Below, piece after piece: positions 22,846 to 33,957 of a stretch of DNA of 64,000 nucleotides. This DNA comes from Strongyloides papillosus (Eukaryota > Nematoda > Chromadorea > Rhabditida > Strongyloididae), in assembly GCA_005656395.1 (NCBI GenBank), contig SRSI01000050.1:3224001-3288000 (forward strand). The letters are read 5' to 3'. The position numbers and the translations under genes were made by a program. Below the pieces are notes generated by a model. That model was not told the DNA's origin, ran no database searches, and saw nothing but the letters and a program-made list of their open reading frames with translations. Numbering within the stretch: position 1 is the first letter of the stretch; each line of letters starts with the position of its first letter.

Positions 22846-23320
22846 GATATTTTTTTATACTTTTATTTAAATTATATCCTTCCCTCACTATTTCTATCAT
22901 TTTTACAATCTTTTTTTAGTTGTGAAATGGAAAATAATTAAATATAAAAATTTTCTTACAAACAAATTGTGTAACTAAAAACTATTTTATGCATCTGACA
23001 TAATAAGTATTATTAAAATACACAATGATAATTGACGAGCTTTTAAGTTCACTAAAATACATGGCATGATAAACAAAATCTATAAAAACATCTTTGAAAT
23101 TAATATTCAAAAAGAATAAACATTGTTTTCATCCCATTACACATTAATATAATAATTCTTCCGAATATATTTTCCATTTATAATAATGTACTTAAAATAA
23201 TCAAAGATTATCATCGAAATATAATTTAATATATAAAAAAGTTTCAGTCAAGAACACGAATTTTTAATAACATTTTTAATTAAACAACAAAAACAAGTAA
23301 AAGACAGTAACTTATCAAAC
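22846..23320. other. AT-rich region between SRP RNA and RPL5
   Basis: No gene seen. It should include the 3' UTR of the minus-strand RPL5 gene near its right end. Confidence 0.35.
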
Positions 23321-24211
23321 TTAAGCTTCTTGAGCAGCCTTAAGATGTAAAAGGTAAGCTTTCTTGGAGGCAACACGGGCTTTTCTTTGAGCAAGAGTGA
23401 GTCTCTTAGCAGTGTGTCTCTTCTTCTCAACCTTCTTCTCTTTCTTGGCTTCACGTTCTGGGTTAGCACGGATAGCATCATGAACTTTCTTGTAGGTGGC
23501 TTCAAGATTCTCAGGAGTTAATCCAGCAGCAATGAATTTACTGAAGTGTCTCTTGTAGGCATCTTCATCTTCCTCCTTAAGTGTGCTCATGTATTCGGCA
23601 ACGTGTTTTCCGAAGATACGGTCACGGTGAGCCTCAGCAGAGTAGGATGATCCTTCTTTATCGTATCCGAAGAAACGGGATTCAGAGTGTGGGATGTAGA
23701 TACCACCATCAGCAGCTCCCTTCATGACAGCGAAGACCTTAGCTCCAGTGGTTGTACGGGCAAGACCGACATCGAGGATAGCCATGAATGGTCTTGGGTT
23801 TTCTCCTTCTTGTTCAGCATTGTAGATTTCTCCATCAACCTTCTCAACACCCTTGTAGATAGAGTCGAGCTTGATGTTCTTTAAGTGTCTTCTAGCCAAA
23901 AGAAGTCCAGTAGCATAGGCAGCAGCGTAGTTGGTCAAACCAGCCTTAAGTCCATACTTTGGAAGTTCATGGGCGTAAGCAGCAGCAATAACAACATCTC
24001 CCTCAAGACGTGAGTATGTGATTTGAGCAATAATGTCCTTGTTGGTGAAACGGACGACAAGACGGTATTTTGGTGTATTGTACTTGTTCTTGTCTTGGAC
24101 GGTCAAACGTTTACGAGCATAGTAATCAGTTTTTCCCTCACGACGTCTTCTGAATTTTGTTTGATAGCGTTTGAAGTAAGCCTTATTTTTGACAACCTTA
24201 ACTAAACCCAT
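23321..24211 (-). CDS. rpl-5: Ribosomal protein uL18 (RPL5)
   Basis: A single exon of 296 residues, the normal length for eukaryotic uL18/RPL5. It begins [20 protein letters not shown] and continues with [38 protein letters not shown] and GGIYIPHS, all standard RPL5 blocks. It ends in a Lys/Arg-rich tail. RPL5 carries 5S rRNA into the large ribosomal subunit together with RPL11. The coding sequence is visibly richer in G and C than its surroundings, with preferred codons as expected for a highly expressed gene. A TTTTTTTTATAG acceptor lies 7 bases before the ATG. Confidence 0.97.
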   Translation of the reverse strand: MGLVKVVKNKAYFKRYQTKFRRRREGKTDYYARKRLTVQDKNKYNTPKYRLVVRFTNKDIIAQITYSRLEGDVVIAAAYAHELPKYGLKAGLTNYAAAYATGLLLARRHLKNIKLDSIYKGVEKVDGEIYNAEQEGENPRPFMAILDVGLARTTTGAKVFAVMKGAADGGIYIPHSESRFFGYDKEGSSYSAEAHRDRIFGKHVAEYMSTLKEEDEDAYKRHFSKFIAAGLTPENLEATYKKVHDAIRANPEREAKKEKKVEKKRHTAKRLTLAQRKARVASKKAYLLHLKAAQEA

Positions 24212-24726
24212 TGTAAATCTATAAAAAAAAGAAGTGTTTAGTAGATGTAGAAAATGGATAATTTTTTAAAAAATAAAAAAAGAATAAACGTTAAGTTTTT
24301 GTAAAGTAATTATAGAAAAAAATATTAGAAATGATAATTTCCAATGTAAAAATGAATAAAATAAAATAAATTTGTGCTGAAAAATAATATTATTGGTAAA
24401 ACGCGTCTTTACAAGTAATACAATTTCGTTAACTGTGTGTAATGTCGATGCTCAGTTTCGGATATGTAAGTAAAAGAATAAGAGAGTTGGTATAAAGATC
24501 ACAAAATATGTATGTGTGTATCATGATTAGGTTGTAAAGGAGCCGCTAAAAATAGTAGAAATGCATTCTTTAGGTTTTTCATGAATCATAAATAAAGCAA
24601 TAAAACATTTTGCATATAAAAGTATTTTCTTATGCTTGAAGTATCAATAAAGCACAAATAAAGCCAAGTAATATATCTCAAGATCAATATATAAGCAAAT
24701 TGAATCATGTAACAAATTGTAGAATC
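24212..24726. promoter_or_regulatory. Divergent intergenic region between RPL5 and a secreted protein gene
   Basis: AT-rich spacer between two divergent genes, likely with both promoters. No coding or RNA features seen. Confidence 0.35.
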
Positions 24727-25125
24727 ATGAAATTACACTTTCTTCTTTTATTATCTACCTCTATCATTTGCTGTATTCTTGAAGTATCTTCATATCATTT
24801 AAGTGTATCACAAATCTCTGATTTAAATCCAAGACCTTATCGAACAACATCAGTATATGAAACTTTCAAATATGAAGAAAGAAAAGATATGTGGGATAGA
24901 ATTAAGTACCAATTAAAGAAGAAGCAAAATCTCCCAACGGTAGAGGATAAACCAGCATTCTTGAGATGGGTGTGGGAGTTAATATTTCCTTCCTCTGTGA
25001 CTCAATACGATAAAATGCCATTACCATCATATGTAAAGTTGTTAGCCTTAGAAAATTTATTAAAAAACACCAAAAAACCTTTCAATATTCAGGATATAAA
25101 CTATGTTCTTAATATGAATATTTAA
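24727..25125 (+). CDS. Small secreted protein of unknown function
   Basis: The ATG at 24727 gives 132 residues and opens a clear signal peptide (MKLHFLLLLSTSIICCILEV) with likely cleavage near SSY. The mature part of roughly 105 residues is without a cysteine, with charged helical-looking stretches (YEERKDMWDRIKYQLKKKQ) and a central FLRWVWELIFP segment. There is no repeated dibasic processing pattern, so it is not an obvious neuropeptide precursor. I do not recognise a family. A longer in-frame reading from 24,700 lacks an ATG. The gene ends 76 bases from the stop codon of the converging SDS22 gene. Confidence 0.65.
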   Translation: MKLHFLLLLSTSIICCILEVSSYHLSVSQISDLNPRPYRTTSVYETFKYEERKDMWDRIKYQLKKKQNLPTVEDKPAFLRWVWELIFPSSVTQYDKMPLPSYVKLLALENLLKNTKKPFNIQDINYVLNMNI

Positions 25126-25201
25126 TATTGGTATTGTAACTTTTTATTAACTTATTAAATGATAATAAAGGTTTATAATTAATGACATTTAATGTATTTC
25201 T

Positions 25202-26239
25202 TTAAACAATAAGCTTAACATCATCTTGAAGGTATTTATAACGAATCATATCCATTCTTGAGTCACCATCAAGCCTTTGGACTTGTGGTAAAATTTCAAG
25301 AACTCTCGCATGATAATTAGGCTCCTCGAAGATTGGATTAAATTGAAAATAAATCCCATGAAGTAATGGGAATTTAGATAAATTTCTAATATTGTTAAAA
25401 TCACTAATCTTGTTACTACGTGCCCAAAATTCTCGTAACTTTGTTAGGTGATCAATATTCTCCACAACACTAATTCTATTATGATTCAAATCCAATATCT
25501 CCAAATTATCCAGGCCATCGAGACCCTCAATAACACTAATACCATTAGAATTAATGTACAATTCCCTTAGATTCACCAAATTCTCCAACCCACTTATCTT
25601 AGGAATAGCACATGCTGGAATACTAAGAACCTCAAGATTAGTTAAATTATCCAAATTCTCTATTACAGATATCTCGTTAGCTCCAAGGAAAAGTCTCACA
25701 ATCTTAGTGTTATTCTCCAAATTCTCAATCTTCTCAATACTATTATCACCAAGTTCCAAGTATTCCAAATTAATAAGTCCCTCCAATCCCTCGATTTTCT
25801 TCAATTTATTATGAACCAAGTATAACTCTCTCAAGTTAAATAAGTTATCGAGACCTTCAATTTTTTCAATTCTATTAAATGATAAATCTAAAATTTCGAG
25901 ATTAATTAAGCTATCTAATCCTTCAATTTTTTTAATCTGATTATCATATAATTCCAAATGAACAAGTGTTGTAAGGTTTGTTAAATTTTCAATCTTTGAT
26001 AATAAATTCCATCTTAAACCAAGGTATTGGAGACTTGTTAAGAAGTCTAGATTTTGAATTGTTTTTAATCTACTTCTTGTCAGGTCTAGTTCTTTAATAT
26101 CTGGATCTATATGCTCCACATGAACTTCAATATCTTCCTCCTCTGGTTTGTTAATCAGTAACCCCTCCATGTCAGTTATATCCTTTTCTGATAGGTGGTT
26201 TTCATGACAGACACCCTGGTCGCAACACTCATCACTCAT
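25202..26239 (-). CDS. sds-22: SDS22/PPP1R7, leucine-rich regulator of protein phosphatase 1
   Basis: A single exon of 345 residues. After an acidic N-terminus come about eleven 22-residue leucine-rich repeats of the SDS22 type (LxxLxxLxLxxNxIxxIEGL), for example IKELDL, LEILDLSFNRIEKIEGL and LEYLELGDNSIEKIENL. The protein closes with an LRR cap containing FQFNPIFEEPNYHARVLEIL and LPQVQRLDG, as in PPP1R7. SDS22 binds the catalytic subunit of protein phosphatase 1 and guides its assembly and mitotic function. Length and cap match the family. Confidence 0.92.
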   Translation of the reverse strand: MSDECCDQGVCHENHLSEKDITDMEGLLINKPEEEDIEVHVEHIDPDIKELDLTRSRLKTIQNLDFLTSLQYLGLRWNLLSKIENLTNLTTLVHLELYDNQIKKIEGLDSLINLEILDLSFNRIEKIEGLDNLFNLRELYLVHNKLKKIEGLEGLINLEYLELGDNSIEKIENLENNTKIVRLFLGANEISVIENLDNLTNLEVLSIPACAIPKISGLENLVNLRELYINSNGISVIEGLDGLDNLEILDLNHNRISVVENIDHLTKLREFWARSNKISDFNNIRNLSKFPLLHGIYFQFNPIFEEPNYHARVLEILPQVQRLDGDSRMDMIRYKYLQDDVKLIV

Positions 26240-27741
26240 ATTTGTGGTATTATAAAAATTATACCAAAAAATGTATAATATTCAAAATGTATACACAAAA
26301 AATTACATTATTTAACAAAGAAAAACAATTTGTAATTTGCAATTTTAATATTAATATTCAAATATTTAACTAAGTAAAATATATTTATATAAAACCCCTA
26401 TAGATAACATATATATCGTTATTATAACAGTACAAAGTTTTGCAAAAATTTCTAAAAACCAAACAAAATGGTAGAAAACTTTAAGAGAACTTAAACTATA
26501 CTTAAAGAAGATAATACTATTGTTGGTATATACATATTTATTTATCAAATAATATACGACTCTTAAATAATTACAAAATATATATAGTGTATCTTTGTGT
26601 CACGAAAACAGGTAAAAAGATCTCTTTTAAAACTTTTTATTAATTTTATTTATATACTCATTACAATTTATTAAAATGATTTTAATGTTTTAAATCAAAA
26701 TACTGTATTTATATGTTGAGAGGTTTGAATAAAGTTAAATATAATGATAATAAAGTATAAATTAATCAGGTAATAGACATAAACACAACTTATTCTCTGT
26801 ACTTTAACCGAACCAAACTACATCTAAGTCAACCTTTATTTCTACATCCAATAAGTGAAATCAATTAATAATAAATTAATTAACAAAAAAGAATCTCTAT
26901 AAACATTATGCCTATTTTCCTCCTGTGTATAACACGATCAAACGGAAACAAAAAAATATTGATAATAGTTCATCCAAATAATTTGAAATAAAATCACCTC
27001 CTTCATTGACAAACAAAATAATGTCCTATAAACATAAAAGGTCAAATTATGTCACAAAAGTCTTGTTTTTCTCATCCGAAATCAAAACACAATCCCATAA
27101 CACACTACCATTCCACATCCCATTAACAAATAACATAGTACAAATGAAAATTAATAAACTTTTAGTCTTTTTAGTTGTTTTTATAGTAAAATAATATATA
27201 TATTAAAAAATTTTTTTGGTAAAAAAAAGTTATCCATAACTTTTCCTTCCCTTCCACACACATTACATATCCTCACTGTCACAAAAAAAAAAATTAAAAA
27301 AATAGAGATAGAATGAGACTTATACATAGATTATTTACATTAAAATAAAAGAATAAACAAAAAAAAAGAATTTTTTTCAACTTAATTAATGATTATTTTT
27401 TTTGTTGTTCCTTTCTATGTATAATAATACAACAATATTTTGGATAGATTATCTTTTTTTTTACTGATGTTCTTAGGTTTGTTGTTTTTTGATTGAATAT
27501 TCACATTGGTTTATAGTTAGGATGATAACCCGTAATGCTTTAGAAAGCATTATTAGGCAAAATATAGTTTTATGATTGTCTAAATAATTTTATATATAGT
27601 TTAGATATATATTGGTGATAAGGAGTTCTATCTATCTCTCTCCCCTCTCCTTCACACACTTTTTTCATTCGTCATATTTCATAATATATTTTCATTCGTT
27701 ACACATATATATATCCATTTTTTATACTAAAAATAAAAGTA
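26240..27741. other. AT-rich intergenic region between SDS22 and GSK-3
   Basis: No gene seen. It contains the SDS22 promoter at the left and the GSK-3 3' UTR at the right (pyrimidine-rich near 27,630-27,660). Short frames at 26,366-26,548 and 27,006-27,194 look like composition noise. Confidence 0.35.
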
Positions 27742-29018
27742 TCAATCAGCAAAATCACTAAGAGATGGCTCAATTTGAAGTTCTGTGGGAGTGAAATCAA
27801 ACAATCCTGGTAATGGTACACCATGAAGGTATGTTGTATCTGGTTTACGTAACTCATCAAAAAATGGATGACACAGAACCCTTAATGGTAGTGGTCTCAT
27901 TGTTGGGTCATACTGTAATATACTTTCTAATAAATTTATTGCTTCAGAGGATGCTCTACTAAATATTGATGAGAATGGTTGAGGTCTCATATCAGGGAAT
28001 CTATGTGTTGAGTAGGTTGGATTCATCTTTATGACGTTCTCCTTTGATGGTGTACCTAGGATTTTGATTATCTCAACCAATTGATCTACACCACTTTCAC
28101 CTGGAAACATTGGTTTTCCTAGGAGCATCTCAGCAAATACTGTCCCTGCTGACCATATATCTATGGCATTCGTGTAGGAGGTCGAACCAAATATCAATTC
28201 TGGGGCACGATAATAACGGGAACAGATATATGCTACATTTGGTTCACCTTCTACAAGCATCTTTGCTGAACCAAAATCACATAGTTTCAATATACCACTC
28301 TCCCAGTCTATAAGTAAATTTTGTGGTTTGATATCTCTATGACATATACCTAAATGATGAATATATCCCAATGCTCGAAATATCTATAATTAATAATAAA
28401 TAACATAAAAAACATCAAAATAAAACGTACTTGATAAGTAAAAACTTTAGTAGCAATAATTGGTATTTGTTGATTACTTCTACTATAACTTCTAATAGCA
28501 CGATGTACAGTATCTTTGATAAATTCTAACATAAGATTTAAGTACACATCATCCTTCTTATTTCCAATTGAATAAAAGTAGTATTTAAGTTTAACGACAT
28601 TCTAAAAATAAAAATTAAAAATTATCAGTGGTAAATAATAAAAACATACTTTGTGATTAAGTTTTCTAATAACCTGCAATTCACGATTTTTATATCTCCG
28701 ATCCTGGAGGACCTTTTTGACGGCAAGGGATTCTCCAGTTTGTGGAAGTTTCACTTTAAATACAATCCCAAAAGATCCACTTCCTAGAATTTTCTCTACA
28801 ACATAAGTGATTTCAATAGCTTCATCTAAGTGCCTTCTTTTTATTGAGTCATTAGGGGTACTGCCACTACTACTAGTATTGTTGTCTCCTCCTGTTGAGG
28901 TTCTTGTTGATGATTCTCCATCCGGGAGGTCTGCTGAAGGATTTGGTATTTGGGCTGTGACTGTCATAACCTTCCCAACCGGTGGAGCTGTAGCACCAGC
29001 AAAAGTGGAATCGGCCAT
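27742..29018 (-). CDS. gsk-3: Glycogen synthase kinase 3 (GSK-3)
   Basis: Three exons, 29018-28650, 28601-28431 and 28383-27742, join in phase to give 393 residues. Kinase motifs are complete: GSGSFGIV loop, LAVKKVL lysine, [16 protein letters not shown] and the GSK-3 activation segment [12 protein letters not shown] with its conserved tyrosine. The KNRELQ arginine, HRD arginine and SAK lysine that form the primed-phosphate pocket are present, and GEPNV follows as in GSK-3. The N-terminal 75 residues are Ser/Thr/Pro-rich and lack the RTTSFAE inhibitory serine motif of vertebrate GSK-3. GSK-3 acts in Wnt, insulin and embryonic polarity signalling. The ATG at 29018 follows a likely acceptor (ACAACACAG). 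A related kinase lies 3.6 kb away in the same direction. Confidence 0.93.
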
Positions 29019-32000
29019 TAGTTTGACCTGTGTTGTTAAAATCACAGGTTTTGAAATTTTTCCTTAAAATAATTAATTAAAAAAGGGGTATAATAAAAGA
29101 CAATGTAAAATTGTTGTGGTGATCATTTAATGACATTAAAAAAAGGTGATATTTATTAATATATATTTAACAACATATATCATATATACATGAAAAACAT
29201 GAAAGGCAAACAAAATAAATAATATAATATATAGATATATTGAATATTGATCTCTCTTTTACTTTTATAATAACATTAACATCTAAATAAAAATGCTTTT
29301 AAGAAAAGTTTTGAAAAATTAAATAAAAGAATATAATAATATATATATGTAATTATAATGTTAAGATAAAAAAATGTGTGGTAGTATATATTATTATTGT
29401 AATAGAAAATGTATCTTACATGTAAATATTAATATATTCTTGAAGTCAAAAATGTACCACCAACAAAAGGGAAGATATATATGAAAAAAATGGAAAAAGT
29501 AGTTGATGTATATATTTTTTAGTACATTATTATAGAAAAATGGTAATAATTTTTCAGTAGGAGAGAGGTTTTCTTTTCTCTTTTTATTATTTTTACTAGG
29601 TAAAATGTATGGGGTTAGTGTTGTAGGAAGGTAAAAATATATAGAAGATACAAATTTATGTATAATATAATAACTAGCCAACTAAATTTATTTGGGAAGA
29701 CGTTCACTTTATTGTAATATTATATAGAGATTGTGTACAGTTATATAGTATATTAAAATAGTATATTAATAAAGGTGTGTTGAGGAGATGAAGAGTTTTT
29801 ATGATATATATCACATATGTGTCTGATTAGAAATATATTTATTGTTATTAGGAATGTCTAGATATGTATTTTTAGGTATGTGTGGTCTTATAAACTACTA
29901 CCAAAAGTGGATATATGTGTATTTAAGAGGAGTTTTAAAAGTATATAATATTAGGCCCAATAAAAATGCCATCTGAAAAGATAGATATAAATATACATAG
30001 GAAAAGTATATATATAAACATGGTTTATCTTCAAGAAATATAATTTTTATTTGTTATTTATTATCAAAAAAGAGGAAAGATTAATCAATTATTAGGGAAG
30101 AGTGTAGATGAAGGAGAAAAAAAAGAATGATATAATATTATATATTTCAACGTTTATTGACAAATAGTTGTTGTTTGGTTTAAGATATATCTTTTTTATC
30201 ATGAAAAAATATAAATATTTTATTTTACTCTGGTAGTAGTAGTATTTTAAAATGATGTAATAGTAATGAGAAATGAAAAGAAATGTATATATAATTTCTG
30301 GTTATTTTGTTGTTTGTTGTTGTTATTTTAATTCTAAAATATATATATACTTGCGCATAATTTGAGAGTTATCTTTAGTATTTTATATGTTAAAATAATT
30401 TTATCAAGTTTTATTAGTAACCTCCCAAAACTTTATCACTTCTATACTTTTTTTGTCTTATGGTACCATTTGAAAAATTATGTACAAATTATTTGAAAAG
30501 GAAAAAGTTATACTACTACTACTACTAACTACTTCTCCTACTATTACTATTAAAATAAAGATGAAGTTACATAAAAGGTCCTAATATCTTTAACATTAAT
30601 ATCTAAACATCAAGAATGAAAAAAAGATAGAAGGAATTAGCTCATTCTCAACAATTGTAATAATCTATTACGTACTTTATGTTTTAAGGAACAAATTTGT
30701 ATATATACATATTTAATACTTAAGGTTGATAAAATAAATATAACTATTAAATATGATGGTGACAATCATAAGGATAACAAGCGCCATGATAACTCTCAAA
30801 ATTATACACAAATATCTAGAAACTTTCCTTTTATTAATATATATAAACCAATATTATAGAACTACTTCTTCCTAATAAAACCATAAATTTTTGATAATAA
30901 ATAACAATAATTTATAAAACGTTTGTAAAAATATATACATATATATGAATATAAAATATGAAAATGATATGGAGACAACTTAATGTTCATCTCCTTCTTC
31001 TTTTCTTTTTTGCCTCCTATACATGGTATCATTATGACACAACTATAAGAACGTACACATATATGTATCCATTAGAATTTCCCGTTGTATAAAATGAAAA
31101 ATTTTCAATATTATAATATATATGTATAATTTATAGATAATAGTAGAAAAAAAAATTTTTTTGTAGTTTGATTATTAAAGTAGAAGGAATATATTTGATG
31201 GTATAAGAATGATTAAGATGTATATGGGTATTGTTTTTGAGAGATGTTATTGAAGAACATACATGTATAAAAGATATATGGTAAAAAATTAGTAATTTTT
31301 ATTAAATAATAAAAACAACTGTAATTTTAGTTGTGATATTTATAGATAGATGAATAGGAAACATTCAAAGTTAGTTTGTAGTAGTAATATTGTACATGTA
31401 ATTAATTAAATTTGGGGCAAATAAATAATATGACAAAAAAAATGAGATGAAATAGTAATGGTAGTTGTGTTGAATCATAAAACTTTATCTTTAAATTTCT
31501 TACCCATTTCATTAGAATGGAGACTAATAAAAATACTAAAAAGGGATACAAATGTATATATATAAACGTAGTCACTATATACCTGTGACATTATCTTCTT
31601 AAAATACATATTCTTTTCTTATAGTACAGATGAAGACAAAAAAAAAGAAGGATTTTTTTATTTATCTCCATCATTTGCGGTATGTATGTCTTTGAAGATT
31701 AAAATACACATGTAAAAAATAAATAAGAGGAATTATTGCTAGTATTTTCTTACATATATAAACATAAAATTTGTCTAAAATTGTTAGATGAAAAAATATA
31801 ATAAAAGTTTTGCAAAAAAAATAAATCTATTACTGAAGTACGTAATAGTTAATAGTTATTTTTTAAAAATACACATTCAATTGTAAAATGTTTATTTACA
31901 ATAACAGGAATTTATGAAGATAATTTTAATCTTTGTTTGGTGTGTAAAAAACGTAATGTCCTGGACCATATAACACTTTTTATAAACTTGTTTCATTTTT

Positions 32001-32619
32001 TATAAGTAAACAGTGTTTTATTGTATATATAAGGTATATTTAATGTTTGGTTAGGATTGTTAAGATTTTCTATGGTAATCATTCAAGAAAATGTATAAGA
32101 TATATAGCTATTTTTAAAATAAACCTCTTTTTTGAAGTTGACCTAACTTTTTTTTGAGCTATAAAAAAAGGAGATCCATCTTAAAATAGTTAAGATGTTT
32201 AAATAACAGTTCTTAAGATATTCATTTGAATGACGAAATTTTTTTCCCAATTTTCATGGATGATAAAAACAAAATAAAAGAAAGATAAATCTTTATATTT
32301 TAACTATATTAAGGAAGTTTTAATTATATATTTCCTTTGTAAATGAGTAATAAAAAAGATATATACTATGAGGTCATGAATTTTTATATTGAAGCAGACA
32401 AAACAAAAAAAATAATTAAAGAATTTGCTCTGCGGCGAGAATGTATGTCCTTGTTACATGCATACCTTCTATAATTTCAAAAAAAAAGACTTTGAATAAC
32501 AAAATATTTTTTAATTATTCTATAGGTTTCTATTTTTTTCCTTCTTCCATTTTTAAATTCATTCTAATATATAAAAAAATATTATATAGTTGAGGTTTGT
32601 ACATATGTTATTTTTAGTA
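29019..32619. other. AT-rich gap between the two GSK-3-family genes
   Basis: No gene, RNA gene or transposon ends seen over 3.6 kb. The sequence is rich in AT dinucleotide runs and poly(A)/poly(T) tracts. The frame at 29,394-29,681 is low complexity and not coding-like. Confidence 0.4.
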
Positions 32620-33957
32620 TCAATTCCTAAGAAGTCTCCTTAATTCAGGTTCAATTGAAAGTTCCATAGGTGTAAAATTAAATAATTTTGGCATCTCAAA
32701 CTTTGTATTTAATGTTACATTAGGATCAACTAAAGATTCAAAATATGGATCTAATAATATTTCATATGCTTTAGGTCTTTTTGTAGGATTATAAGTTAAT
32801 AATTTACTTAATATGTCTAAACAATCTGGTGTTGAGTTTCTTACTAGTAATTTAGGCCAATTTGGACCAGCAATATGTGGTAGAGGTCTCTTACTATTAT
32901 TATAATTTAATGCTACCATATCCTCCTTTGTCGGTGTACCCATAGTTTTGATAATACAACTTAATTGATCAATAGAATCAACACCAGAAAATAAAGCTTC
33001 ACATGTAATTAACTCAGCAAAAACTGCTCCACATGACCATATATCAACAGCACATGTATATTTTTGTGCGCCACATATTAATTCAGGGGCACGATAGTAT
33101 CTAGAACAAATGTACGCTATATTCAATTCATCAGGTTTAAGAACTTTTGCCGATCCAAAATCACAAACTTTAAGTATACCTCTTTTTGTGTCAACAAGAA
33201 TGTTAGCTGGTTTGATATCTCTATGACATATATTAAGTGAATGTAAGTAACCCATTCCTCTGAATAACTGATAGATAAATATTTTAATTAACAATGGTGA
33301 TAACCTTTCTCGTTGCATTCTGTATGTTTTTATTATTTGTTCAGCGGATGATGGCATAAATTCAAATGCTAAATTGTAGTATACATTGTTTTTTTTACCA
33401 TCTGTCATGAAGTAGAATTTTAAGAGGATGATGTTCTGGAAAATGGTAAATTAGAGAAACTAAATGATAAAACTCACTGGATGACTTAGTTTTCTAGATA
33501 TGGGTAACTCTCTATGTTTATAATTCTGATCTTGTAACACAGTTTTTAAAGCAACTCTTTCATTGTTTTCAGTAAGGTATAATTTAACTACACCAAAGGA
33601 TCCCTGTCCCAGGACCCGTTCCTCTATCAACTGAATATTAGTTGTGACATCATCAGAGTAATCTTCACTAAATTCTGGTGTAAAATTATTATCCATACAT
33701 ATACTATCATAATGATATCTATTTTTTTCTTGTGGTACGAATACGCAATATGTCTTACACTTCACAATTGATGATTGCCTTCGTTTACTGAAACCCGTTT
33801 TACTATTACCATTAGCCATCATTTTGGTAGTTTTTTCGGTTGTTGAACGACCAGGTATGATTGATGTAAGAGAACGATTTAAGGAGCTAAGAAATGCTTT
33901 TGCTTTAGATGGCGATTTAACACTTCTAATATCACCACCAGGAGTATCATTCATCAT
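32620..33957 (-). CDS. Divergent GSK-3-like kinase
   Basis: Exon 1 is 33957-33478 and exon 2 is 33435-32620, joined over a 42-base intron, giving 431 residues. The kinase is complete: GQGSFGVVKL, VALKTVLQD, CHRDIKPAN, CDFGSAK and [12 protein letters not shown]. The primed-substrate pocket residues (KHREL, HRD, SAK) are kept, but the segment after SAK reads KPDELN where GSK-3 has GEPN. The N-terminal extension of about 110 residues is basic and Ser-rich (SPSKAKAFLSSLNRSLTSII), unlike GSK-3. C. elegans has comparable fast-evolving GSK3-like kinases expressed in sperm, so a germline role is possible but only inferred. Same orientation as gsk-3 suggests an old tandem duplication. Confidence 0.88.

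Noticed and set aside
22729..22941. Open frame of 70 codons
   Set aside because: It lies mostly within the SRP RNA gene and ends in AT-rich DNA. The frame is a by-product of GC-rich RNA sequence.
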